Source of the DNA: Nostoc sp. FACHB-110
Lineage (GTDB): Bacteria; Cyanobacteriota; Cyanobacteriia; Cyanobacteriales; Nostocaceae
Length of the DNA stretch: 64,000 nt
Assembly (NCBI RefSeq): GCF_014697425.1
Contig: NZ_JACJRU010000009.1
Span: forward strand, 1-64,000
Reading direction: 5' to 3'
Under the pieces are notes generated by a model, which saw nothing but the letters and a program-made list of their open reading frames with translations, was not told where the DNA came from and did not search any database. This document shows, piece after piece, positions 50,454 through 59,900 of this stretch (position 1 is the first letter of the stretch; each line of letters opens with the position of its first letter). Made by a program: the position numbers and the translations under genes.

Positions 50454-51110
50454 ATGTTGTCAACCAGAGAAAGAAATGCGCTTGCCGAAGCTAATAAAAA
50501 GTTAGTTCACAAAGTTGTTCATCGCGCTAGGGCTACCTGTAGAGAACCTTACGATGATTTATTCCAGATAGGATATATCGGATTATTAAAGGCTGCTGAT
50601 AGATTTGATGCTGCTACAGGAAACGCTTTTAGTTCCTTTGCTATACCCTACATTCAAGGGGAAATTCAACACTTTTTGCGCGACCAGTGGCAATTAATCA
50701 AAGTTCCGCGCACAGCACTTGAAACCAAAGCGAAAGTCAAAAGATTGCAGCGAAACTTGGCAACTTTGGGTAGAGAAACTGAGACTTCACAAATTGCTTT
50801 GGGATTAGGAATTAAGCATGAAGCTTGGCAAAGTTTAGATGCAATTGATAGCAACTTGGCTGTTAGCTTGGATGAAATGATTCATGAGCCTGTTTCAGCA
50901 GAAGAATCAGAGGAAATTGATAAAGAATTGCTATTAAAATATCTTGGCAAGCTACGGGATAAGCAACGCACCGCACTTCTTGAAAAATTTTTCAACAACT
51001 TGTCAATTGAACAAATTGCAAAAAAACAGAAGCTTTCTCCTCAACAAGTGAAAGCTTCTGTCAACCTAGGGCTTGCTAAATTGAAATTTTTATTATTACA
51101 AGAAGCATGA
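50454..51110 (+). CDS. Phage-encoded sigma-70 family factor (SigF/B-like)
   Basis: 218 residues from ATG 50454. Region 2 includes the DDLFQIGYIGLLKAADRFDA motif and a core-binding helix; the promoter-recognition segment is FSSFAIPYIQGEIQHFLRDQ. Region 3 has VPRTALETKAKVKRLQRNLA and GRETETSQIALGLGIK, and region 4 has the LSIEQIAKKQKLSPQQVKAS helix-turn-helix. The layout resembles SigB/SigF alternative sigma factors rather than the ECF class. It may direct late-gene transcription of the prophage or reprogram the host. The next gene overlaps by four bases (ATGA). Confidence 0.88.
   Translation: MLSTRERNALAEANKKLVHKVVHRARATCREPYDDLFQIGYIGLLKAADRFDAATGNAFSSFAIPYIQGEIQHFLRDQWQLIKVPRTALETKAKVKRLQRNLATLGRETETSQIALGLGIKHEAWQSLDAIDSNLAVSLDEMIHEPVSAEESEEIDKELLLKYLGKLRDKQRTALLEKFFNNLSIEQIAKKQKLSPQQVKASVNLGLAKLKFLLLQEA
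50981..50994. promoter_or_regulatory. Palindrome site 7
   Basis: Exact TGAAAAATTTTTCA extended to a 16-bp palindrome, inside the sigma factor coding sequence (encoding LEKFFNN). Confidence 0.6.
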
Positions 51111-51853
51111 ATAATTTAACTATTTTGGCAACAAATATCAATGAAGCTGTGGAGCGATCGCGCTCACTATACAAAGATGGAATTGAAACTCTAGGGCAAG
51201 CATTAACTTCTGATAAAGAAGCAGGATTGCTATTAATTGAAGTGAAAGGTTCCTTGCCTCATGGCGAGTTTACCAAGTGGATTGAAGTTAACTGCAAATT
51301 CTCGCCACGCCATGCCCAATTTTTGATGAAAATCGCTAAGGAATGGGACAGGATAATAAGTAGTTGGGAGAAGATGAAAAACGAAACGCGTTTCGTTTTT
51401 GATTCGCCTCTACCGTCATTAAGACAAGCAATCTTCTTGGCTTCCGCAGAACCCAAAGAAGAAACTATCCCCAATCAAGTTACTTCAACAAAGTATAAAG
51501 TAGCACTACTAAATCATGAGTGTTACGGTGAAGTTGTTGAAGTTGCCAAAACGGTATCGAATGGGGATGTTTTGGTTTGTAAGACCTCTAAGGGTGAATT
51601 CCCATTCCTTAAAGGTGAACTGGTAGGCGAAAACGAACCGATTAAGGCAGTAGAAGCTGAAATTATTGATGTTGAGATTGAAGATAAGTCTGAAGAATTG
51701 CGGGAAGCGATCGCAACTCTCATTGAATATTTTCCAGAAGCTCAATTGAAGTCGCTATTGATTCAGGCTGTGGCTTTGGGCAAGGACTTCTTGCCAGATG
51801 ATGTGAAGGCGATGGCTGGTAAATTCCAGGTAGCTGTGATTACTGGCTCTTGA
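51107..51853 (+). CDS. DUF3102-like protein
   Basis: 248 residues. The N-terminal part matches the DUF3102 pattern: an initial NEAVERSRSLYKDGIETLGQ segment, then LLIEVKGSLPHGEFTKWIEV and KFSPRHAQFLMKIAKEWDRI. Such proteins are found in phages and plasmids next to replication or regulatory genes. The C-terminal part has a KEVTV-type beta region with VEVAKTVSNGDVLVCKTSKG and a helical end. Function unknown. Coupled to the sigma factor gene. Confidence 0.7.
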   Translation: MNNLTILATNINEAVERSRSLYKDGIETLGQALTSDKEAGLLLIEVKGSLPHGEFTKWIEVNCKFSPRHAQFLMKIAKEWDRIISSWEKMKNETRFVFDSPLPSLRQAIFLASAEPKEETIPNQVTSTKYKVALLNHECYGEVVEVAKTVSNGDVLVCKTSKGEFPFLKGELVGENEPIKAVEAEIIDVEIEDKSEELREAIATLIEYFPEAQLKSLLIQAVALGKDFLPDDVKAMAGKFQVAVITGS

Positions 51854-51897
51854 TTGGGCATTATCACACTAATGTTTACCAATTATATTTATCAATT

Positions 51898-52512
51898 ATG
51901 ATTAAGCTACCCTTTAAAACGTCTCCCAAGGGCTTTGAAAAAATCACAGTTGGCAATGCAGAAATAGGCGAATTAGAGTTACCAAGATATTTCGATTTAA
52001 CTCCTAACGAACGCCTATTTATTGCATCGGCTAACCTAGCGGATATCCGCACGGAAGCTGTGAAAGTAGCGCGAACCATAGCGACTAAATCAGGTAAAAC
52101 ACTGCTGGAAATTTACAACGCTTTAGTCTATGGAGATGCTCAATCTTTGGGTGAATATTTAGAAGAGTTTCTACAATTTCAGGATTTGATTCAAGAAACT
52201 CAAAGAGCGCGAAATTTCATTTTAGCAACCACGATAATCAAACGAATCGCGCCTGAATGGACACTGGAAAACACTCAAGATGTTGACCAAATTCCGCCAG
52301 CTTTAGTTAAGGAAGTCGCTAACTTTGCCCGTAAGGAAGAATCGGGGTGGGTTGTTGAGGAAGAAACTCCTGAACTGACTGAGGAAGACTTGGGAAACTT
52401 GGCGACGGCAGAGAACCAGACTGGAGCGAAATCTACTGGCGATGCCGAAGATACTGGCCGCAAGAAAAAAGATTTAGTAGCCGCAACTTCGGAAACCAAC
52501 CAACCTGGTTAA
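51898..52512 (+). CDS. Tail assembly chaperone (gpG-like)
   Basis: 204 residues from ATG 51898; an earlier TTG frame start at 51850 adds 16 residues. It contains ELELPRYFDLTPNERLFIAS and TEAVKVARTIATKSGKTLLE, a helical middle (EYLEEFLQFQDLIQETQRAR) and an acidic and basic tail (GRKKKDLVAATSETNQPG). Its position just before the tape measure (with a toxin-antitoxin cassette in between) and the overlapping minus-one frame extension (52470-53039) identify it as the upstream half of a frameshifting tail chaperone pair. Confidence 0.75.
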   Translation: MIKLPFKTSPKGFEKITVGNAEIGELELPRYFDLTPNERLFIASANLADIRTEAVKVARTIATKSGKTLLEIYNALVYGDAQSLGEYLEEFLQFQDLIQETQRARNFILATTIIKRIAPEWTLENTQDVDQIPPALVKEVANFARKEESGWVVEEETPELTEEDLGNLATAENQTGAKSTGDAEDTGRKKKDLVAATSETNQPG

Positions 52513-53039
52513 TTTTACAAGCGTTGCACTACGGGGCGAAATTACATCGTGAGGAGTTGCACTTACAGGAACTTGGCATCGCAACTCTCACTAGCTGCTT
52601 TGTCAATTCCAACCGCGACCCCAAAAAGGGTGAGCCTGCCAAACCCTCAGATTTCTTCTACTTCACACCAGCTACAGACGAAGATACTAAGATTTCTGCT
52701 GTGGCGGCGAATGCTTTCTTTGCCTTGGCTGATGCAGGGAAGTTGCCTGGGTGGTGTGTTGCGATCGCACCTGTGGATAAGTTGCTCAAAGCCAGGACAA
52801 GCGATCCTGTGAAGCCATTGGTTTGGATTGGTGAGGGATTGGTACTATTGCAGCCACGAGTTGAGGATGGTGTGGCTGGCGGTGAGCGAAGCCGAACTGT
52901 GCGATTCCCTCTAGGGTTTGTTGATGCGGCGGGTGAAATTGAAACTAGTGGCGGCGTTGTAAAAGTGCCGGACTTGGGCAATGTTTGGATGCTGGATGGA
53001 GAATTTGCGCTTTCGGCAGACAGTGTGTGCCGAATCTAG
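52470..53039 (+). CDS. Tail assembly chaperone, minus-one frameshift extension (gpT-like)
   Basis: 190 codons, in the minus-one frame of the chaperone gene and open from the A-rich run GAAAAAAG (52464-52471) to TAG 53037-53039. The first part reads NQPTWLILQALHYGAKLHRE then ELHLQELG, as typical gpT-like extensions do (Trp and YG near the junction). A separate start would be TTG 52524. Frameshifting would give a fusion of roughly 380-390 residues. The body includes NSNRDPKKGEPAKPSDFFYF and VKPLVWIGEGLVLLQPR. The expected role is chaperoning the tape measure. Confidence 0.65.
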   Translation, partial: RFSSRNFGNQPTWLILQALHYGAKLHREELHLQELGIATLTSCFVNSNRDPKKGEPAKPSDFFYFTPATDEDTKISAVAANAFFALADAGKLPGWCVAIAPVDKLLKARTSDPVKPLVWIGEGLVLLQPRVEDGVAGGERSRTVRFPLGFVDAAGEIETSGGVVKVPDLGNVWMLDGEFALSADSVCRI

Positions 53040-53043
53040 TTCC

Positions 53044-53057
53044 TGAAAAATTTTTCA
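53044..53057. promoter_or_regulatory. Palindrome site 8
   Basis: Exact TGAAAAATTTTTCA five bases beyond the chaperone-extension stop. It borders the toxin-antitoxin cassette on its left; site 9 borders it on the right. Confidence 0.8.
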
Positions 53058-53081
53058 TAACCACTGTGATTATTCTGTTTT

Positions 53082-53104
53082 GTTTCAATCCCTGATAGGG
53101 ATTT
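53082..53104 (-). other. Solitary CRISPR-repeat-like element
   Basis: 23 bases GTTTCAATCCCTGATAGGGATTT (written here in two halves: GTTTCAATCCCTG and ATAGGGATTT). On the minus strand it reads AAATCCCTATCAGGGATTGAAAC, ending in the ATTGAAAC handle common to cyanobacterial CRISPR repeats. The AATCCCT / AGGGATT stem is perfect. There is one copy, no array and no cas gene here, so it is not a CRISPR locus. The match to repeat consensus is from memory. Confidence 0.5.
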
Positions 53105-53143
53105 GACTAGAGATGAGGACTTGAGGCGATCGCTCTCCATCAA

Positions 53144-53168
53144 ATTTTTGAAAGGTACTTTCAAAAAT
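53144..53168. promoter_or_regulatory. Inverted repeat upstream of the toxin-antitoxin operon
   Basis: A perfect 11-bp inverted repeat ATTTTTGAAAG / CTTTCAAAAAT with a three-base centre GTA, about 80 bases before the higB-like start codon. It is distinct from the 14-bp palindrome family. It could be an operator for HigA or a small hairpin. Confidence 0.5.
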
Positions 53169-53204
53169 CCACTCAATGGTGATATCATATTTTTGTGGTT
53201 ACGA

Positions 53205-53214
53205 GTTACGTAAC
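53205..53214. promoter_or_regulatory. Palindrome GTTACGTAAC before higB
   Basis: A perfect 10-bp palindrome preceded by a half-repeat GGTTACGA at 53198-53205, 34 bases upstream of the higB ATG. The position between promoter and start fits an antitoxin (HigA) operator. Confidence 0.5.
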
Positions 53215-53247
53215 ACATAACATCTACTACTGTTTTGTAAATGTACT

Positions 53248-53547
53248 ATGTCTCCGTCAAGCAAATTTCCGAAGTACAAGGATAAAAGGACGGAGGAGTT
53301 TGCTGTTGGTATAAGGGTAAAAGAGTTTCAATCTTTTGAGAAGCAAGCGAATAAACGATTGTCGATATTAGAAGCCGCCACTAGCAAGGAGGATCTAATG
53401 GGACTACCGAGTAATCGCTTTGAAGCTTTAGGAGGGGATAGAAAAGGTCAGTATAGTATCCGAATTAACGAGCAGTGGAGGATTTGCTTTAACTGGCCAG
53501 AAGAATCTCTTGAACCCTTCAACATTGAAATCACGGATTATCACTGA
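53248..53547 (+). CDS. higB: HigB/RelE-type toxin
   Basis: 99 residues. It contains the HigB pattern KYKDKRTEEFAVGIRVKEFQ, then a QANKRLSILEAATSKEDLMG helix and the active-site strand GQYSIRINEQWRICFNWPEE, ending in EITDYH. Family members are ribosome-dependent mRNA interferases. The toxin precedes the antitoxin, as in higBA loci. The gap to higA is ten bases. The cassette sits between tail chaperone and tape measure genes. Confidence 0.88.
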   Translation: MSPSSKFPKYKDKRTEEFAVGIRVKEFQSFEKQANKRLSILEAATSKEDLMGLPSNRFEALGGDRKGQYSIRINEQWRICFNWPEESLEPFNIEITDYH

Positions 53548-53556
53548 GGGAGTAAA

Positions 53557-53856
53557 ATGGCACGCTTACCTATCCATCCTGGAGAAATTCTTGCTGATGA
53601 AATTAATGAATTAGGCATATCCGCAAGCGAATTAGCGCGTCTTCTTGGTGTGCAGAAAAATCGAATTACGCAGATAATCAATGGAGAGCGAGGAATCACC
53701 GCTAATACAGCTTTGAGATTGGCTCGGTATTTTGGTAATAGTGCTGAGTTCTGGATGAACTTGCAAAAAAATTATGAGCTTAGATTAGCCGAACAACAGA
53801 CAGGAAAAGAAATCGAAGAAACTGTTCGCCCTCGCGTATTGGCTCCTTGTTCATAG
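53557..53856 (+). CDS. higA: HigA antitoxin (XRE/VapI-type HTH)
   Basis: 99 residues starting MARLPIHPGEILADEINELG. The HTH is SASELARLLGVQKNRITQII and NGERGITANTALRLARYFGN follows, then the family end (SAEFWMNLQKNYELRLAEQQ). It neutralises HigB and represses the operon. A GAGGGAG ribosome-binding site sits five bases before the start. A terminator and palindrome site 9 follow. Confidence 0.9.
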   Translation: MARLPIHPGEILADEINELGISASELARLLGVQKNRITQIINGERGITANTALRLARYFGNSAEFWMNLQKNYELRLAEQQTGKEIEETVRPRVLAPCS

Positions 53857-53884
53857 CTATATCTTTCATGCGATCGCCTAAATC

Positions 53885-53911
53885 AAACGCCACTTGTGAT
53901 TAGTGGCGTTT
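53885..53911. terminator. Hairpin terminator after higA
   Basis: Stem AAACGCCACT / AGTGGCGTTT with a seven-base loop and T-rich tail. The stem is identical to that at 35515-35539, and both are followed by GTTTATGAAAAATTTTTCA. The two copies form a repeated terminator-plus-palindrome block. Confidence 0.85.
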
Positions 53912-53918
53912 TTGTTTA

Positions 53919-53932
53919 TGAAAAATTTTTCA
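53919..53932. promoter_or_regulatory. Palindrome site 9
   Basis: Exact TGAAAAATTTTTCA within ATGAAAAATTTTTCAT, 61 bases upstream of the tape measure start codon. Confidence 0.8.
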
Positions 53933-53992
53933 TAACCTAGCACAAGTCTTAGGGAACCAAAGCACTGATGTCATGCGATCGCCCTCCCTTCA

Positions 53993-56900
53993 ATGGCCAG
54001 TGCAGGTTCTATCTCCCTAGAGTTAAAGCTTTCCCGTACCCAATTCGATAAAGACCTTGCCAAGCTATCTGGTGAGAAACGAAGCATTGCAATCCAAGCC
54101 AAGCTTGATGTCAAAGACTTTGAGCGACAAATCAAGGGTCTAACTGGCTTTCTCCCTACAGTTCTTGTGCCAGTCAAGCTCGACATTCAGGCATCCGCAG
54201 TCAGACAGCAGTTTCAAGAAATCGGCAAACAGGCGCTTGCTGGCTTCAACCAGGGGTTCCAAGGGGATGATACTGGCAAAGTTGCGGCTGATTCGCTCGT
54301 TAAATCGGTCAGGAAGGGGCTACAAATCCAGTCTCCCTCTAGGGTTTTTCGGGATATAGGGGAATATGCAGCCCAAGGGTTAGTTCAAGGTTTGCAATCT
54401 GGCACTGATTCGCAGGTCAAGGGCGTTGTCAACAGAATTGAGAATACTTTCAAGAGTGCCAAAATTAGAGCCACTGTCGAGCTTGACATAGATCGCTCTA
54501 AAATAAGTGCTTTAAAAACTTCCATCTCCGTTGATGGCGAGATTGGCAAAAATATCACCTCTGCGATTGAACAAGGGTTCAAAAATGCCAAGCCAAAAAC
54601 TGGGTTTTTGAGTTCTATTTTTGGTGGGATTGGATCGCTCATTACTGCGCCACTCGCTGGGGCTTTTCGTGGTGCATTTGAGGGAGTCGGCACACCTATT
54701 GGCAGGCAGGTAGGCTCTGGGGTTGCCAAAGCAATTCAATCCACTTTGGGTGCTGAGATTGGCTCACTAGAGTTGATATCTCAAAAGGCTGTAGAAAAAT
54801 CATTAGCCGCTATTCCCGGCGCGACTAATGCGATAGTCGCAACTATCAAAGCTAATCCCATAGGTAATGCAGTAGCTAAACAGCTAGAACTATTGCAGCG
54901 CACACTTGAACGCTACAGCATTAACCTTTCTCCTAAGCAAGCAATTAAATCGCTCTCTAGTAGTGAAGAAAGGGCAGTTGCCTCCTCTAGTGCCACGTTC
55001 ACATCTCAAGAAGCAGAATTCAAATCTCGCAAAAAAGCCAAAGCCGCAGCTAGTAATGAATTCATCTCCCTTGTAGATAAGCAAGGTGACGTTGATAAAA
55101 TCTCCGAAACTATCAAGCAACGAGAAAAGGAATTAGCCGCCAAAGTCAAGAAACTCCAAACCGCTCAACAAGCGATCGCATCCCTTGAAGCTCAACTGGC
55201 AAAAATCGCTCAACTACCACAACAACAAAGGGCAACTGCTGAAGCTCCCATCAAAGCCAAAATTGCAGAACTATCTCAAGCGTTGGCTGGAGGAACTGCC
55301 AGCATTGAGCAAGATACCAAAGATATTGCCTCACTTAAACAAACTAAATCTGCATATTTTGAAAAGTTAAATAATCAAATAAAAATACTTGCCGAATTAG
55401 GAATTGAATCTAATTTATCTTCCCAATCGGCAGATATTTTAAAAGGGATAGAGGTATTTGAGCAGATGGTAACTGCTCAAAAAGCCCTTCAAGAAGCCCA
55501 AAAGAACGTTAAAACCAATGCCAAAACTCCTGACGCAATTCGGGGCAAGAAACTAGATAAATTAACGGGTTTGGCAGTTGGTGCGAAAACGGAATTAGAC
55601 AAAGCGATCGCTTCTCCTGATGCTACACCCGCCCAAATTCAACAACTGCAAAAACGCGCTGCTGCTGCTAATAAAGCATTGGATTTGTACAAATTAGAAC
55701 TTGCAGATCCAGCCAAAGAAATTGACAAATTAAATCAAAAATTAGCCAATGGTAACGCGGTACTCGCTCAAAATATTCAGGATTTGCAGGCGCGATTAAT
55801 TCAAGCCATTCCTGCACTGCTTCGGGAGGCTTCGCAGGAAGTTGTTAAGGTTGGCAATTTAAACGAAATTCCAACACCCAGCCCAAGTAAAGGGCAATTA
55901 GCAATTGAAAGGCAAGCTTTAGCCTCTGAAAAAGAAAGACAAAAAACTTTAGAACTTGAAAGGCTAAAGCAACAAAAAGCTCAACAAGTAGGCACTCTGC
56001 CTAAATTGTATGTTGACGCTGTTCAATCTGTTTCGCGGATTGTCACGGGTAAAAATTTAGCACCTGAAAAAATCCCAAACATTGTGCCATCTAGTGAGGT
56101 GGCGGGGCGTGGTGATTACAATGCAGGGCTTAATACTTACAGGATTCGACCTGACTTATATCAACAACTACAACTAGGCGATATTAACCAAGTAGCAGAT
56201 GAAGTTATTGGCAATATCGTTCATGAAATATTTCATGCTTTTCAGCATGGATTTGGCAAGGCGATCGCAGATAAAACTGGGCAATTAGCTGTTGATATTA
56301 CTCCTACTCCTGAAGAGCTTTTAAAACTAGGCGACAAAATTGAATCTTCAGTTGCAATTCAACCGGATGAACGTAAACCTTTATCTAGGCAACTAGAAAC
56401 AGGCGCGAATGTATTTCAACTGCGAAACACTGATCGCGTCAAAGAAGAATTAAAACGTATTCAACTTAAAGACCAAGCCTTGTCTTTAGGTGGCGTTGCT
56501 GGTTCTAAAATTGGTCTAACCGATGTCAATAAATTAATTGATAATATTTCTGCATTTATAAAAGAAGCGGGGATGTTGGGTGTTGACATCAGCAAACAAA
56601 GAGCTAAATACCTCTCTTTGGTTAAAGATATTCGCACTCAAGCGGATTCGGTAGGTGCAAAGTCTGTCAAAATTGATGAATTGCCGACTGCTGAAATAGA
56701 AGAAATAGTCAAGCAATATCAGCAGATTTTACAAACAATTGAAGATGCCAAAACTGAAGTTGCAAGTCTCACTCAATCGCTACCCCAAACCAAGGCACTC
56801 CAACAAGAACTAGTAATTCAAAACCAAAAACCTCAATTAGTTAGAGCGGCTAAAGAACTAGGAATTAAAGGCGTATCCGGCAAAACCAAAGAAGAAATTG

Positions 56901-59900
56901 CCGCTTCTATCGTTGCTTCTGGCGTTGCTCCAGAAAAGATTAAAGCTAAACTTCCACTACCTACGGTGGATACCCAAAAGGTGATTGCTCAGGCTCAAGA
57001 GTTGTTGCAGTTACCAACCCAAGAGCTAGAAAAAGCAACTAAATACGCTGTTAATAATTTTGGACTAAAGCTCAAGGGAATAGCTAAAGTCCCAGACGAT
57101 AAAAGCAAGTTTCAAGAACTGCAAACAGTTCTTGCCCAGATTGATGAATTAGAAAAAACATACATTGCAGCCAAGGTTACAACCCTAGATGAATCTGTAA
57201 AAAATACCCTACAAGGTAGGATTCTAGGACTACAAAAACAAAGGGTAGCTGCAACTTATCAACTCAAGCCATTAATTAATCAAAACGTAGCAACTAGGCG
57301 ACAAAAAACATCTGTAAATCAAGATGTAATTGATGCTGAAATCTCCACTCAAAGAAAAAATTTAGAATTACCACCACCACCGCCCCCGCCTTGGGAATTA
57401 ATCAAATCCTTGGTTCCTATCACTCCAAAAGCTAAGGGGCGATCGCAATTTCCACTACCTCCATCACCCGCCCAAGTTGATCCAAAATTTGGATTGCCTA
57501 TTAAACTGCGAGAACTTTTTGACAAAGTTGTTGATGCAGGTGAACTGCAAAAAATTGTTGCAGACATCCAAAAAGACCAAACAAAATCTATTGAACAGAA
57601 GCTTAAAGAATACGACCAAATCATTCAAATTTATGATGATTTAAGGGCAGAGCAAGAAAAGCAGCAAGCTCAACTAGAAGAAAAATTCTCGCCTGAAAAA
57701 GTTGATTCTCAGCGCGAGACTGTGAGGGGAAGGGCTAAACTCTCGGCTAACTTAGAGCGCAAGTATGGGCTAGAGGGACTTGCACCAGAATTGATGCCCG
57801 ATCGCATTAAAAAGCTAGAAGAAGTTGCAGACTCTCCTTCCCTGTTCAATGGCATCAAATCTATCTTCAAATCCATTGATGACAGCATCGCCAAACGCGT
57901 GAAAAAACGCGCGGCTCGATTAGCACTGGAAACTGAAACGGCGATCGCACCTTCACTGGAAACTGCGGCGATCAATGCCAAAGCCACAGGTAATACAGCC
58001 GATGCCAAGCAATTTAACAAGTTAGCTCGACAGTCACGCGCTGCAACTAGGGGGATAGCAAGGATTCTGGAGTCTCCAGATGATTTGACTTCTAAGCAAG
58101 TCAAGCAACTCGACAGATTAACTTCTCAACTTGAAAAAGTCTACGACGCGATTGGTAGGCCCTTACCTAGCCAAGGATTTTTAGAATCATTTGGGCTTGG
58201 CTTGTCTAGGCTTATGAAAAATTTTTCAGGATTCATCAAAGGGGCATTAGCCTTTACTGCTACTTCCTTCCTGCAAAATTTCTTCCAGAGCATAGCCAAA
58301 GAATCCTTTGCGGCTTATGTCGAGCTTGATAAACTTAAAACCGCGCTCAATTTCGCTTCTGGCGGCGCATCGGCAGGGACTCAAAATCTAGCGTTTGTTA
58401 GAAAAACCGTTGAGGATCTTAAAATCCCCCTCAAAGCCTCAACCGAGGGCTTTACACAGTTGGCATCAGCTTCTCGTGGTTCAGCGTTGGCAGGTAAAGA
58501 AACCCGTGAATTATTCTTGGGGATGTCGCAGGCCAGTACTGTGCTGAGTTTGAGTGCCGACGATACCAAGGGCGCAATTTTGGCACTATCCCAGATGATC
58601 AGCAAGGGTAAAGTTTCAGCCGAAGAACTCCGGCAACAGCTTGGTGAGCGCATTCCAGGCGCACTCGGTATTGCAGCGCGGGCGATGGGAGTGACCGAGG
58701 CAGAATTCACTCGCTTGCTTGACTCTGGACAAATCCTTTCTGAAGATTTCCTTCCTAAATTCGCCAAGCAACTGCAAACTGAATTCGGGGATGCAGCTAA
58801 AGATGCGGCGGATAATGCACAGTCAGCAATCTTTGACTTGCAAAACTCTTTCACCAGTTTGCAACAGGGCATAGGTGAAGGGATTGCACCAGCAGCAACG
58901 GCTGGGCTAGGGGCTTTCGCTGCTATTCTTAAAGGTGTGGCTGCTGTATCTAAAGAATTGGGCTTTATCTTGCTGGGTGTGACTGTAGCCTTAAGCGTGA
59001 AGATGGTTTCAGCTTTGCAAGCTGTTATCGCTCAATTAATTGCTACCAAGTTGGCAACCGGCACATTAAGCGGTGGGATGGCGGCTCTTGGTCAAACTAT
59101 CAATAATTCTTTCTCGGTTAAGCTAACTGCTGGCATCTTTGCAGTTTTAGAAATCATCAACCTGCTTAATCAAGCTGTTAACACCGAGTTGGTAGGGAGT
59201 TTTGACAAAGCAGCCAACGCCGCCAAACGAGCCGCCGAAGAATCAGCCAAGGCTTTTGAGAAGGCAGGTGGCAAAGGGCAGAACTCAGAAGGGACACCCG
59301 AATCATCTAGCGGTGTAGGCAAAGCAATCGATAATTCGCTTATTCGCTATGCCAATTTTTACGCAAATACCAGCACTTTCGGATTAGTTAAAAACCCATT
59401 AAAAACTTACGGGGAAGCAGAACGCGATCGCATTACGCAAAATACAGGCGATATCACAAACGCCAATACCAGCTTTTTAAGCAGTGGATATTTGCGATTG
59501 GCGCAACTAAGATCACGTACTGGCGATACTGGACAACTGCCTGCGATTGATGCAACCTTGCGCGATGCCGAACAGCAACGGCAGATTCTTCAAGCCCAAG
59601 CTAAACGCAACTTTACCGATAAAGGACTAGCAATTCCGGCTGAGGACAAGCGTAGATTGGAGGCACAAAACCTCAGAATCACTGACCTCAACAATCAACG
59701 CGCAGATATCGCCAAACCTTTCACACTTGACTTGTCCCGCGCCGATCAGCAAATCAACGCTATCAAAGCCCAAATTGAATCCCTCAAATCGCCTGAAGGG
59801 ATGGCGGCGGTAGGTGGTGGTGAAGCTGCATTAAAGTTGACTGAGCAACTCAAAGGCTCGATGGGGCGATTGAAGCAATTCAAGGCTGAAGCTGAAAATG

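Noticed and set aside
53082..53104. A CRISPR array
   Set aside because: Only a single repeat-like unit is present, with no second repeat, spacer or cas gene. It was therefore reported as a solitary element, not as an array.
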